Origin: Nitrospirota bacterium
Lineage (GTDB): Bacteria; Nitrospirota; Nitrospiria; Nitrospirales; Nitrospiraceae
NCBI GenBank assembly: GCA_030682135.1
Contig: JAUXQT010000054.1
Location: 1 to 51,135 of the forward strand
Direction of reading: 5' to 3'
DNA: 51,135 nucleotides
Made by a program: the position numbers and the translations under genes. Below, piece by piece: positions 17,744 to 26,807 of the stretch (within the stretch, counting starts at the first letter, position 1; every line of letters starts with the position of its first letter). The notes under the pieces are model-generated. The model was not told where the DNA came from. It made no database searches and was given only the letters and a program-made list of their open reading frames with translations.

Positions 17744-18757
17744 ATGATCATTGTATTAAAACCGGAAGCCAGTGAGCGGGAAGTCGACCACATTATCGAT
17801 CGTCTTCGTGAGTTGGGGCTGAAGTCGCAGCTGACGACCGGTCAGGAGCGGACGATCATCGGCGTGATCGGTGACGACCGGGTCTTGCACAATCAGCCCC
17901 TCACGGCGTTGCCTGGCGTTGAAAGTGTGCTGCCGATTCTCGCACCGTGGAAACTTGTCAGCCGGGAGTTCAAGCGTGAAGGCACGATCATCGACGTGGG
18001 TGGCGTCAAGATCGGTGGCAACAAACTGGTGATCATGGCGGGGCCTTGTGCGGTGGAGCGGCTCGAACTCACGGTCGGTATTGCCCACGAGGTCAAGGCG
18101 GCGGGAGCGAGTATTTTGCGTGGCGGCGCCTACAAGCCTCGCACCTCCCCCTATTCCTTTCAGGGGCTCGGGCGCGAAGGGTTGGATTATCTCGTCGAGG
18201 CCAAGAAGCAAACCGGGTTGCCGGTGGTCAGTGAGATTCTGGATACCCGCGACATCGAATTGTTTCTCGAGAAAGCCGACATTATCCAGATTGGCGCGCG
18301 CAACATGCAGAACTTCGAGCTTCTCAAGGAAGTTGGCGCGTACGACAAGCCGGTGCTGTTGAAGCGGGGACTTTCGGCGACGATCAAGGAGTTCCTCCTC
18401 TCTGCGGAATACATCATGTCCCGGGGGAATCAGAACGTCATGTTGTGCGAGCGAGGGATCAGGACCTTCGAGACGCAATATCGCAATACGCTCGATCTCG
18501 CGGCGGTTCCGACGTTAAAAGAATTGTCGCATCTGCCCGTTATCGTCGATCCTAGCCATGCCACCGGCAAGTGGAACTTGGTGGCGCCGATGTCAAAAGC
18601 GGCTGTAGCCGCCGGGGCAGATGGTATTTTGATCGAAGTCCATTCGAATCCTGAATGTGCGTTGTGCGACGGTGAAGAATCCATTAAGCCGAGTAAGTTT
18701 AAAGAATTGATGCATGACATGCGAAAGATCGCGGTCGCAGTCGGTCGGGAATTGTAA
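17744..18757 (+). CDS. aroF: 3-Deoxy-7-phosphoheptulonate (DAHP) synthase
   Basis: This 337-residue enzyme condenses PEP and erythrose 4-phosphate in the first shikimate step. It is of the type with an N-terminal ferredoxin-like regulatory domain (residues 1-70, MIIVLKPEASEREVDHIID). The barrel has MAGPCAVE, LRGGAYKPRTSPYSFQG, IGARNMQNFELLKE, VLLKRGLSATIKEFL and DPSHATGKW. ATG 17744 is preceded by GGTGAGGG; GTG 17726 is less likely. It sits 18 bp after hisC. Confidence 0.95.
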   Translation: MIIVLKPEASEREVDHIIDRLRELGLKSQLTTGQERTIIGVIGDDRVLHNQPLTALPGVESVLPILAPWKLVSREFKREGTIIDVGGVKIGGNKLVIMAGPCAVERLELTVGIAHEVKAAGASILRGGAYKPRTSPYSFQGLGREGLDYLVEAKKQTGLPVVSEILDTRDIELFLEKADIIQIGARNMQNFELLKEVGAYDKPVLLKRGLSATIKEFLLSAEYIMSRGNQNVMLCERGIRTFETQYRNTLDLAAVPTLKELSHLPVIVDPSHATGKWNLVAPMSKAAVAAGADGILIEVHSNPECALCDGEESIKPSKFKELMHDMRKIAVAVGREL

Positions 18758-18817
18758 TCAGAAGAACTGCAGTTGAAGGACGTAGGATTGAGGCTTGGCC
18801 TTGGTCCAGCTTGAAAA

Positions 18818-19711
18818 ATGGCGCTGCATTTTACTCAGGTCACCATTATCGGAGTCGGGCTGATCGGCGGATCGCTCGGCATGATTCTGCGCCGAAAGGG
18901 CTTGGCGACAAGGATCGTCGGGGTCGGGCGACGTGTCGAGAGCTTGAAGACGGCGGTTGAGTTAGGTGCGATCGACAGCTATGTTGCCGACCCTAAAGAC
19001 GGGGTGAGGGATGCCGATCTCGTGGTGCTGGCCACGCCGGTCGATACCTATGACCGGCATTTGACGGAGTGGGCCTCCTGTTTGAAACCGGGAGCAATTG
19101 TGACGGACGTCGGAAGCGTGAAGGGTCTCCTGGTGGAGCAGGCTGAACGGGCCATGCCAACCGGGGTCCATTTTGTCGGAGCCCATCCTATCGCCGGCAA
19201 GGAAAAGACGGGTGTGGCGGCCGGTTCGGATCAGCTCTTTATGGGAGCGCGCTGCATCATCACGCCGACGAACAGGACAAACTCGCAAGCGCTTGAGCAG
19301 GTTCAAGCGATGTGGCGGGAGACCGGCTCTGTCGTGCTGACGATGGACGCCCATTTGCATGACAAGATTCTCGGTGCGGTGAGCCATTTGCCTCATGTGG
19401 CGGCTTTTGCCTTGATCAATGCCCTGGCTGAGATACGCGATCAACAGATTCCCTCCCTCGATTTGGCGAAGCATTCGGGCGGCGGGTTACGGGATACGAC
19501 CAGGATTGCCGCGAGTTCTCCTGAAATGTGGCGTGACATTTTTCTCTGGAACCGCGACAACGTGGTCATGTTTATTGAAGCCTATGAACGTTCATTGGGC
19601 CAATTGAAACAGCTGATTCGAGCGGGCGATGCCGCAGGCATCGAGAAGACATTGGAACGAGCCAGGCAGGAACGGGAAAAACTTTCCACTCAACCGGTTG
19701 TGTCGGCGTAG
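18818..19711 (+). CDS. tyrA: Prephenate dehydrogenase
   Basis: This 297-residue NAD(P)-dependent enzyme oxidises prephenate to 4-hydroxyphenylpyruvate for tyrosine. Seen: the Rossmann motif GVGLIGGS (12-19), VLATPVDTY, TDVGSVKG, the catalytic-region GAHPIAGKEKTG, and the helical C-terminal dimerisation domain (HLPHVAAFALINAL). There is no ACT domain, so tyrosine feedback may be weak. It is 60 bp after aroF and 7 bp before aroA. Confidence 0.95.
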   Translation: MALHFTQVTIIGVGLIGGSLGMILRRKGLATRIVGVGRRVESLKTAVELGAIDSYVADPKDGVRDADLVVLATPVDTYDRHLTEWASCLKPGAIVTDVGSVKGLLVEQAERAMPTGVHFVGAHPIAGKEKTGVAAGSDQLFMGARCIITPTNRTNSQALEQVQAMWRETGSVVLTMDAHLHDKILGAVSHLPHVAAFALINALAEIRDQQIPSLDLAKHSGGGLRDTTRIAASSPEMWRDIFLWNRDNVVMFIEAYERSLGQLKQLIRAGDAAGIEKTLERARQEREKLSTQPVVSA

Positions 19712-19718
19712 GATATCT

Positions 19719-21041
19719 ATGGCGTCGTTGACGATTACCCCAGGCCGACCGTTACAGGGAACGATTTCTGTTCCCGGCGACAAATCGATTACCCATCGCG
19801 CGATCATCCTGACTGCGCTGGCGAGCGGAGTGAGTCGAGTTTCGCGCTATTGCCGGGGTGAGGATTGTCTCAATACGATGCGGGCGTTCCAGGCTCTCGG
19901 TGTACGCATCGATGAATCGGCCGATGAACTCTCTGTGCATGGCAAGGGTCTTTGGGGTCTGATCGAGCCGAACGGGCCTATCGATTGCGGGAATTCAGGA
20001 ACGGGCATTCGCCTTCTAGCCGGTCTGCTGGCGGGGCAGGACTTTTTTACGGTATTGACCGGCGACGAATCGATTCGGCGTCGTCCAATGGGGCGGATCG
20101 TCAAACCGTTGCGGGAAATGGGGGCGACTATTACCGGCCGCAAGGGCGGTGAGCTTGCGCCGTTAGCGGTGCAGGGAAGCCGTCTCCGCGCCATCAGCTA
20201 TGTTTCGCCGGTGGCGAGCGCGCAGATCAAATCCGCACTGTTGCTTGCGGCCTTGTTTGCCGAAGGGACGACTCGCTTCACGGAGCCTCGTCTTTCACGG
20301 GACCACACGGAGCGGATGTTTCAGTTTTTTGGTATCGGGTTGCGGCGAGAAGGGACCAGCGTGCTGGTCGATGGACGGCCCTCGGTCGGGTGGAATGCGG
20401 TGCCTCAACTAGTCGTGCCTGGCGATTTTTCTGCCGCCGCGTTCTTCATCGTGGGCGCGACGATTGTTCCTGGCTCGGATGTGACGATTCGTCATGTTGG
20501 CATCAACCCGACAAGAACAGGCTTGTTGGATGTGATGACAAGCATGGGCGCAGATATTCAATTGCTCAATCAGCGGGAAGAGGCCGGAGAACCGGTCGCA
20601 GACATTCGGGTGAAGTCGGCCAGGCTGCATGGGGTGGCGATCGGGCCGGACTTGATCCCGCAGACGATCGATGAGTTTCCCATCTTGTGTGTCGCAGCCG
20701 CAGTGGCAGAGGGTGAGACGATCATCTCCGGGGCCGAAGAATTACGCGTGAAAGAGAGTGATCGGATTGCGACGGTATCGGCAGAGTTGGGAGCCATGGG
20801 GGCGCAGATTACGGAAAAGCCCGATGGGATGGTTCTGCAAGGGCTTGGCGCGGGAGCGAAGAATGGTCGGTTGCGGGCTGCGCATGGCCGAAGCCACGGG
20901 GATCACCGGGTGGCGATGTCGTTGGCGATTGCAGGCTTGACGGCTTCAGCACCCACCCTGATTGACGAGACAGGCTGTATTGAGACATCATTCCCGGACT
21001 TTCATCAGACATTGTTGAATTTATTGGGCGATCGCCAGTGA
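19719..21041 (+). CDS. aroA: 5-Enolpyruvylshikimate-3-phosphate synthase
   Basis: This 440-residue enzyme joins shikimate 3-phosphate and PEP in the sixth shikimate step. Family motifs: PGDKSITHRAIIL near the N-terminus, DCGNSGTGIRLLAG, RRPMGRIVKPL, SAQIKSALLLAAL, and the C-terminal ELRVKESDRI and HGDHRVAMSLAIAGL. ATG 19719 is 7 bp after tyrA and matches the family start; the frame is open upstream inside tyrA. Its stop overlaps cmk as GTGA. Confidence 0.96.
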   Translation: MASLTITPGRPLQGTISVPGDKSITHRAIILTALASGVSRVSRYCRGEDCLNTMRAFQALGVRIDESADELSVHGKGLWGLIEPNGPIDCGNSGTGIRLLAGLLAGQDFFTVLTGDESIRRRPMGRIVKPLREMGATITGRKGGELAPLAVQGSRLRAISYVSPVASAQIKSALLLAALFAEGTTRFTEPRLSRDHTERMFQFFGIGLRREGTSVLVDGRPSVGWNAVPQLVVPGDFSAAAFFIVGATIVPGSDVTIRHVGINPTRTGLLDVMTSMGADIQLLNQREEAGEPVADIRVKSARLHGVAIGPDLIPQTIDEFPILCVAAAVAEGETIISGAEELRVKESDRIATVSAELGAMGAQITEKPDGMVLQGLGAGAKNGRLRAAHGRSHGDHRVAMSLAIAGLTASAPTLIDETGCIETSFPDFHQTLLNLLGDRQ

Positions 21042-21760
21042 CGGTTATGATGCGGGGGCACGACGTGGGATCAGCTGCGAAAGAACAGCCGGCGAGTCAG
21101 CTTATTATTGCCATCGATGGCCCGGCAGGGGTCGGCAAGAGTACGGTGGCGAAGTTACTGGCCTCTCGATTGAACTATTTGTATCTCGATACGGGAGCCC
21201 TCTATCGGGCGACGGCTTGGGCCGTGATCGAGTCGGGGCGGGATCCGGCCGATGCGGAGGCGGTCGCCGCTCTCTTGCCGAGCCTATCGATCCAAATGCA
21301 GCTCCATCACGGAGCCGCGACGGTGTTGGTTAATAGCAGAGATGTGACTGGCGGACTCCGAACTCCTGAGGTGTCGTCCGCAGCGTCGGTGGTCTCAGCA
21401 ATTCCCGCTGTTCGGGCCTGGCTATTGCCGATCCAGCGGCAGATTGGACAGGGCGGTGCAGTGGTGGCTGAAGGGCGAGACATGGGAACAACGGTCTTCC
21501 CTTCTGCAGACGTGAAGTTTTTCCTCGAAGCAGATCCGAATGTCCGGGCGCAGCGCAGGCACCGGGAGCTTGTGACGGCAGGACATTCCGGGGCACTTGA
21601 GGAGACGAGTGCGGATTTATCGAGCCGTGATACAAGGGATCGTTCTCGTCCGATCGCCCCGCTGGCTCCCGCTGAAGATGCTCGGCATATCGACACCTCG
21701 AACGTGTCTGCCGCAGAGGTGGTAGACCAGATGATGGCTGTGATTGCGGCGAAGTTGTGA
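21038..21760 (+). CDS. cmk: Cytidylate kinase
   Basis: This protein of up to 240 residues phosphorylates CMP and dCMP. P-loop DGPAGVGKST, LDTGALYRA, VVAEGRDMGTTVFPSADVKFFLEA and DSRD-equivalent SSRDTRDRSRPIAPL are visible. GTG 21038 overlaps the aroA stop by 4 bp; ATG 21047 or 21050 would shorten the poorly conserved leader. The aroA-cmk-rpsA neighbourhood is widespread in bacteria. Confidence 0.94.
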   Translation: MTVMMRGHDVGSAAKEQPASQLIIAIDGPAGVGKSTVAKLLASRLNYLYLDTGALYRATAWAVIESGRDPADAEAVAALLPSLSIQMQLHHGAATVLVNSRDVTGGLRTPEVSSAASVVSAIPAVRAWLLPIQRQIGQGGAVVAEGRDMGTTVFPSADVKFFLEADPNVRAQRRHRELVTAGHSGALEETSADLSSRDTRDRSRPIAPLAPAEDARHIDTSNVSAAEVVDQMMAVIAAKL

Positions 21761-22413
21761 GTTCGGCGATCTACGGGGTGTTATGGGCCCTCTTCCGGAT
21801 CATCGGGTTGGTCTGTTTTCGTTACCGAGTTGTGGGGGCGGTTCCCAAGACCGGCGGGTTCATCGTGGCGGCGAACCATGCCAGTTATCTGGACATTCCG
21901 TTTCTCGGTTGTGGGATTTGGCGGCGGGCCTGGTATTTAGGCCGTAACGATCTCTTCCCCGTGCCAGGTTTCAAGGCGATCTGTCAATGGTTGGGATGGA
22001 TTCCCTTGCGGACAGGCCGGTTGGATCGTGATGCTTTTGGCAAGGCGGTCAGTCTCGTCAAGGCAGGAAAGATTGTAGTGATCTTTCCTGAGGGTGGCCG
22101 CAGCGAGGATGGACGGCTACAATCCCCTAAGCCGGGGATTGGCGTGATTGTGGCGCAGACCGGTTGTGCGGTGGTTCCGGCCTATCTCAAGGGCACCTAC
22201 GAGGTGTTGCCGACGGGAACCATGTGGCCGCGTTTTCGCCCCGTGACCGTTATCTATGGGGCACCCATTACGTTTTCCCGGAACGGGGATAACGGAGAGG
22301 CCAAGCAGTTTTATCAGGAAGTGACTCGCACCGTGATGGATCGCATTGCCTCTTTAGGTGACGTCGAGTCTCCGGTTCAGCAGTCCCGTGCCGGCATTCG
22401 CAAGGCTGAGTGA
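21757..22413 (+). CDS. plsC: 1-Acyl-sn-glycerol-3-phosphate acyltransferase
   Basis: This 218-residue membrane-associated enzyme makes phosphatidic acid. The HX4D catalytic motif is NHASYLD; FPEGGRSEDG is the substrate-binding motif, and a hydrophobic N-terminus (VLWALFRIIGLVCFRY) anchors it. GTG 21757 overlaps the cmk stop as GTGA. Confidence 0.92.
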   Translation: MSSAIYGVLWALFRIIGLVCFRYRVVGAVPKTGGFIVAANHASYLDIPFLGCGIWRRAWYLGRNDLFPVPGFKAICQWLGWIPLRTGRLDRDAFGKAVSLVKAGKIVVIFPEGGRSEDGRLQSPKPGIGVIVAQTGCAVVPAYLKGTYEVLPTGTMWPRFRPVTVIYGAPITFSRNGDNGEAKQFYQEVTRTVMDRIASLGDVESPVQQSRAGIRKAE

Positions 22414-22469
22414 ATGTCGGTGTATAACCATCAGCACCCGACTCCAGTCGGAAGGGTAGGATTTACATC

Positions 22470-24185
22470 ATGAGTACGGTTTCACCATCGAGTGATCAGC
22501 AATTAGACCGAGCGGCCTTAGCGGCCCTCTACGAGGAGACCTTCAAGAACCTCGAAGAGGGTACGATCACAGAGGGTCGTGTCGTGGCCGTCAGCAAAGA
22601 CAAAGTGGTGGTCGACATCGGATACAAGTCCGAGGGCATGATCTCCAACGATCAGTTCTCCACCGAGGAGCTCCAGAACCTCAAAGTAGGCGATCCGCTG
22701 AAAGTCTACATTGAGGAATGCGAAGACGCCGACGGCAATCTGGTTCTCTCCAAAGAAAAAGCCGACAAGATGAAGATTTGGGAGGAGCTGGAGAAGCTCT
22801 TCAACGAAGAAAAAAGCATCGACGGCAAAATTGTGGCGCGGATCAAGGGCGGCATGATGGTGGATATCGGCGTGAAGGCCTTTTTGCCTGGTTCGCAGAT
22901 CGACCTTCATCCAGTGCGGGATCTCGACGGGCTGGTCGGGCGCACCTTTCCCCTCAAGATCATCAAGATCAATCATCGGCGCGGCAACGTGGTCGTGTCC
23001 CGACGCGTGCTTCTGGAGGAGACGAGGGATTCGAAGCGGAAGAATACCCTCTCCACGCTGAAGGAAGGCCAATTGATCCAAGGCGTGGTGAAGAACATCA
23101 CGGACTACGGAGCCTTCATCGATCTCGGCGGCATCGACGGATTGCTGCACATCACGGACATGTCCTGGGGCCGTGTTGGCCACCCGTCGGAGATGTTCAA
23201 CATCGGTGACAAGGTGGAAGTCAGTGTTCTCAAGTACGATCGCGAGACCGGGCGTATTTCGCTGGGCTTAAAGCAGAAGAGCGCCGATCCCTGGAGCGGG
23301 GTTGCCGGCAAGTACACGATTGGCACCCGCGTTCGGGGCCGTGTGGTGAGCCTGACCGACTACGGGGCTTTCATCGAGCTCGAGCCCGGTGTCGAGGGAC
23401 TGGTGCATGTCTCTGAGATGTCCTGGACACATGAAGTCCGCCATCCGTCACGCGTCGTCTCCATCGGAGATCAGGTCGAAGCGGCGGTGCTGAACGTGGA
23501 TCCTGGCAGCAGGAAGATTTCGCTCGGCATGAAGCAGACTGCGCCGAACCCCTGGGATATGGTGGAAGGGAAGTACGCCATCGGGACACGCATTGAAGGA
23601 AAAGTGAAGAGCCTCACAGACTTCGGCGCGTTCGTCGGACTTGAAGAGGGCATCGATGGATTGATCCATATCTCCGATATGTCATGGACGAAGCACATCA
23701 AGCACCCCTCTGAACTCTTCAAGAAGGGCCAGAAGGTTGAAGCGGTGGTGTTGCGGATCGACAAAGAAAAGGAACGGCTGTCACTCGGGTATAAGCAGCT
23801 CGGGAGCGATCCTTGGGACGCCGAGATCCCGAATAAATATGGCGTCGGGGATGTGGCGGTCGGGAAGGTCAGCAAGATCGCCGATTTCGGCATTTTCGTC
23901 GAATTGGACGGAGGTGTCGAAGGGTTGATTCACATCAGCGAGGCTGGCCTCGACCAACAGGCCAAGCTGGAAGAGAAGTTCAAGCTGGGGGACGAAGTCA
24001 CGGCCAAGATCATCAAGGTCGATCGCGAAGAGCGGAAGATCGCGCTCAGCCTGCGCGATCATCAGTCGGATAACGATCGCCGGCAGGTCGATGAATATCA
24101 CTCCACGCAAGGCACGTTAGACCAAAGCTTGGGTCGTGCGGTCAAGCAGAGCCGGAAGCGCAACCAAGCTGAGGACGAAAAGTAG
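22470..24185 (+). CDS. rpsA: 30S ribosomal protein S1
   Basis: This 571-residue protein has six S1 RNA-binding domains in tandem. The last four are highly alike (GTRV.G.V.SLTDYGAF..LE.G.EGL.H.SEMSW type). S1 brings mRNA to the 30S subunit. The length is typical of six-domain S1. ATG 22470 follows a weak GTAGGA. It lies at the end of the aro-cmk-plsC run and is followed by a GC-rich hairpin. Confidence 0.97.
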   Translation: MSTVSPSSDQQLDRAALAALYEETFKNLEEGTITEGRVVAVSKDKVVVDIGYKSEGMISNDQFSTEELQNLKVGDPLKVYIEECEDADGNLVLSKEKADKMKIWEELEKLFNEEKSIDGKIVARIKGGMMVDIGVKAFLPGSQIDLHPVRDLDGLVGRTFPLKIIKINHRRGNVVVSRRVLLEETRDSKRKNTLSTLKEGQLIQGVVKNITDYGAFIDLGGIDGLLHITDMSWGRVGHPSEMFNIGDKVEVSVLKYDRETGRISLGLKQKSADPWSGVAGKYTIGTRVRGRVVSLTDYGAFIELEPGVEGLVHVSEMSWTHEVRHPSRVVSIGDQVEAAVLNVDPGSRKISLGMKQTAPNPWDMVEGKYAIGTRIEGKVKSLTDFGAFVGLEEGIDGLIHISDMSWTKHIKHPSELFKKGQKVEAVVLRIDKEKERLSLGYKQLGSDPWDAEIPNKYGVGDVAVGKVSKIADFGIFVELDGGVEGLIHISEAGLDQQAKLEEKFKLGDEVTAKIIKVDREERKIALSLRDHQSDNDRRQVDEYHSTQGTLDQSLGRAVKQSRKRNQAEDEK

Positions 24186-24211
24186 GTTCGAGTCAGCAGG
24201 CATCAGCGTCA

Positions 24212-24236
24212 GCCGGGGGTGCCAGGCGCCCCCGGC
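24212..24236 (+). terminator. GC-rich hairpin after rpsA
   Basis: The stem GCCGGGGG / CCCCCGGC encloses a 9-base loop, 26 bp after the rpsA stop. There is no T-run, so termination is possible but unproven. Confidence 0.4.
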
Positions 24237-24257
24237 ACTGTGAGCAGATAAGACAAC

Positions 24258-25154
24258 ATGAGTAACGAAGTAACAGAAAAGCCGGCCAAGCGCGGGATCG
24301 TGCGCAAAGTGTTGTGGGCGCTCGGCATCGGGCTAGGCCTGCTCTTTCTGATGAACCTGTTCCTTCCCGATCTTGATCTTTCGATGGAGGATCGGGTTGG
24401 GCTGATCCGTATTGAAGGCGTTATTCTGGATGCCCAATCCACGATCAGCGAATTGAAGCGATTTGCCGACAATCCTTCCGTGAAAGCCATTGTCCTGAGA
24501 ATCGACAGCCCCGGCGGCGGGGTTGTCCCGTCGCAAGAAATCCATGATGCGGTCCAACGCATTCGGAACAAGAGCAACAAGCCTGTGATCGCCTCAATGG
24601 GATCGGTCGCGGCATCAGGGGGCTATTACATTGCCGTGGCGACTGATCGGATCATGGCTAACTCCGGGACGTTGACGGGGAGTATCGGCGTGATCATGGA
24701 GACGGCCAACGTCGAAGGGCTGCTCAAGAAGATCGGGGTCGAAGGTGTGGTGATCAAGAGCGGCCGATTCAAAGACGTGGGGTCGCCCCTCCGGAAGATG
24801 AGCGACGAAGAACATGCGCTGCTCCAATCCGTCATGGACGATGTCCATAAGCAATTCATCGAGGCCGTAGCGGAAGGACGCGGGCTTGCGTTGGTGGATG
24901 TGCAGGCCTTGGCGGATGGACGAATTTTCACGGGCAGGCAAGCCAAAGAGTCGAAGCTGGTGGATGAGCTTGGGGATCTCGAGGATGCGATTCAGCTGGC
25001 TGCGGATTCAGCCGGCATCGAAGGTGAGCCGAAAATTATCGAGCCTCGCCGGAGATTTTCCTTTAGAGAGCTGATCGAATCTCGAGTCTCGATGCTCTTT
25101 CCCCGATTGGACTTTTATCATGGACTCGGGTTCAAGTATCTCATGGCATTCTAG
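24258..25154 (+). CDS. sppA: Signal peptide peptidase SppA (short form)
   Basis: This 298-residue S49-family serine protease digests cleaved signal peptides in the cytoplasmic membrane. One N-terminal membrane helix (LWALGIGLGLLFLMNLFL) is followed by the protease domain: LRIDSPGGGVVPSQEI, the catalytic serine in GSVAASGGYYIA, and the lysine region VVIKSGRFKDVGSP. The length fits the single-domain 36-kDa type. Confidence 0.93.
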   Translation: MSNEVTEKPAKRGIVRKVLWALGIGLGLLFLMNLFLPDLDLSMEDRVGLIRIEGVILDAQSTISELKRFADNPSVKAIVLRIDSPGGGVVPSQEIHDAVQRIRNKSNKPVIASMGSVAASGGYYIAVATDRIMANSGTLTGSIGVIMETANVEGLLKKIGVEGVVIKSGRFKDVGSPLRKMSDEEHALLQSVMDDVHKQFIEAVAEGRGLALVDVQALADGRIFTGRQAKESKLVDELGDLEDAIQLAADSAGIEGEPKIIEPRRRFSFRELIESRVSMLFPRLDFYHGLGFKYLMAF

Positions 25155-25207
25155 TGCGGTCGGATCGACGAGCGGGTTGATTCATCAACACGAAAGGGGA
25201 GTCCGAT

Positions 25208-25489
25208 ATGACGAAGGCCCAGATCATCGAGCGCGTCTCTGAGCAGATCACGACCTTGACGAAGCGGCAAGCGGAAGTCGTCGTCAACACGATTTTTGAT
25301 TGTGTGCGTGATTCGTTGAAGAACGGGGACAAGACGGAGATTCGAGGGTTCGGCAGTTTTCGCCTGCGGGCACGCCGGATGAAAGAAGGGCGAAATCCTA
25401 AGACCGGTGCGACCGTTGCGGTCCCTGCCAAGAAAGTTCCCTTCTTCAAGGCCGGCAAAGAATTGAAGGAACTCCTGAACCAGTCATAA
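25208..25489 (+). CDS. HU/IHF-family DNA-bending protein
   Basis: This 93-residue protein has the full family fold: helical N-terminus (MTKAQIIERVSEQ), GFGSFRLRARRMKEGRNPKTG in the beta-arm region, and VPAKKVPFFKAGKELK at the end. HU/IHF dimers bend DNA in the nucleoid. The details (EIRGFGSF, RNPKTG) resemble IHF subunits slightly more than HU, but one subunit name cannot be fixed. AAGGGGAG precedes ATG 25208. Confidence 0.92.
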   Translation: MTKAQIIERVSEQITTLTKRQAEVVVNTIFDCVRDSLKNGDKTEIRGFGSFRLRARRMKEGRNPKTGATVAVPAKKVPFFKAGKELKELLNQS

Positions 25490-25502
25490 CAGGAAGCGCA
25501 CC

Positions 25503-26504
25503 ATGAATTCACCAGATTCCCAGAATACAGCCGAGGTTGAGGTCCGGTGGACGGACGAGGCGTCCAAGCGTCTGGAGCGTGCCCCGATATTTTTGCGCGG
25601 CATGGTCCGTCGTCTGGCTGAGAAAAAAGCCCGAGAGCTTGGCTATGCAGAGATCACGGGGGAAACCCTCGATCAATTTAAGAACCAAATGATGGGCGGG
25701 ATGGGCGGCGAATCCGGCATGGCGGACGCTGCGGAGGAAATGGCGCAAGGCCATCTACCTTGGACTGCTGCGGCGAAGGAACGGCTGAATTCCGTTCCTG
25801 AGTTTATGCGCAACATGACCAAGCAGATTGCCGAGGAGGTCGCCAAGGAACGGGGCCATCTCGAGGTGAATGTCGACCTGTTTGAAAAGGTTGAAGCACT
25901 GGGGGATCTCCGGGAGGCCTCTGCTCCTTCGCTTGAATGGAGTGAGGGCGCGTTGGCTCAACTTCACGAGAAATTGAAGCAATCGCCTCCGATCGCCATC
26001 GAATTTGTCACGGATATGTTGCGGCGTGATACTGAAGATTTGGCAAGAGAGAAGGGCCTGACGCGGATCGACGAGTCGGTGCTGCTTCAGTTATGGGATG
26101 CGCCGCAGGAGCGAGTGACGTGGACCGATGAAGCGTGGAAGCGCCTACAGACGTCTCCGGATTTTGTACGGAGCGGAATTCGTAAGGCCGCTGAGCGACG
26201 GGCTCGGAAGCTTGGGCTCAAAGAAGTGGATTCGGAGCATTTAACGACCTTTCGGAACCAGGCCATGATGAAAGCCGTCAAACGGATTCGCTCATTCGGC
26301 TATAACGAGCTGACGTTTGAAGCCTTCGATACGGCGCTGGAGAAGACCAAGCGGCTTCAGGGTAATGACCAGGCGGAGAAGCGCTTGCAGGAAATTCGTG
26401 GACATTTTGCCGATCCTGATGTGAAGAAACCGGACGGTGGGACGCTTGGCGCCGATTTGATGGGACGCTTTCGCCGGTATCTCAAGGGAGAAGGACCGCT
26501 CTAG
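25503..26504 (+). CDS. Protein with four PCP-reductase-like modules
   Basis: This 333-residue protein has four copies of the c. 45-residue module also seen in the 10635 protein: about 12-58 (VRWTDEASKRLERAPIFLR), 82-126 (LPWTAAAKERLNSVPEFMR), 140-186 (LEWSEGALAQLHEKL, most diverged) and 198-244 (VTWTDEAWKRLQTSPDFVR). Each has a W-[ST]-x-E/A-A start and a helical A-x-x-x-A-R/K-E/K-x-G stretch. There are no cysteines or metal motifs and no signal peptide. It starts 13 bp after the HU/IHF gene. Its role is unknown; no bacteriochlorophyll gene is nearby. Confidence 0.78.
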   Translation: MNSPDSQNTAEVEVRWTDEASKRLERAPIFLRGMVRRLAEKKARELGYAEITGETLDQFKNQMMGGMGGESGMADAAEEMAQGHLPWTAAAKERLNSVPEFMRNMTKQIAEEVAKERGHLEVNVDLFEKVEALGDLREASAPSLEWSEGALAQLHEKLKQSPPIAIEFVTDMLRRDTEDLAREKGLTRIDESVLLQLWDAPQERVTWTDEAWKRLQTSPDFVRSGIRKAAERRARKLGLKEVDSEHLTTFRNQAMMKAVKRIRSFGYNELTFEAFDTALEKTKRLQGNDQAEKRLQEIRGHFADPDVKKPDGGTLGADLMGRFRRYLKGEGPL

Positions 26505-26507
26505 CGG

Positions 26508-26667
26508 CAGGATGCCGAAGAAGGCCGCCAGCATTGAAAGCGCTGAACGGTGAGCGATGAACCTGAAGGCGGGCGGAATCGTCTCTCTCAGCGTTCCGCG
26601 TTCATCGTTCAAACCTCACAGTTTCACTCGCTTCGGACTTGCTGGACTGGATGGTTGAGCATTCTGC
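26508..26667. repeat. Dispersed long-hairpin repeat, copy D (diverged, with a different centre)
   Basis: The ends CAGGATGCCGAAGAAGGCCG and CTGGATGGTTGAGCATTCTG match the family ends with changes. The centre holds other palindromic pieces (GAACGGTGAGCGATGAAC against GTTCATCGTTCA) and is about 35 bp longer than in the other copies. It fills most of the 303-bp spacer after the PCP-domain gene. I see no gene in that spacer. Confidence 0.6.
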
Positions 26668-26778
26668 AAGGGCAGTTTTTCTTCCCGCCAGCTCGCATCA
26701 AAACGCTACTGGTTCTTCGCGTGGCTCTCGGACCCGTCTCGGACGAGTAGTCTGGGGCTATTCTATGAGGTAGAGGGA

Positions 26779-26800
26779 GGGGCCGCTTGAGGGCGGCCCC
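26779..26800 (-). terminator. Hairpin downstream of the minus-strand gene at 26808
   Basis: The stem GGGGCCGC / GCGGCCCC has a 6-base loop and begins 8 bp beyond the stop of the minus-strand gene. No T-run is seen on either side. Confidence 0.4.
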
Positions 26801-26807
26801 TGCTGTA

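Noticed and set aside
26550-26750. 66-codon plus-strand frame after the four-module PCP protein
   Set aside because: It lies in repeat copy D; sequence is repeat-derived and has no protein pattern.
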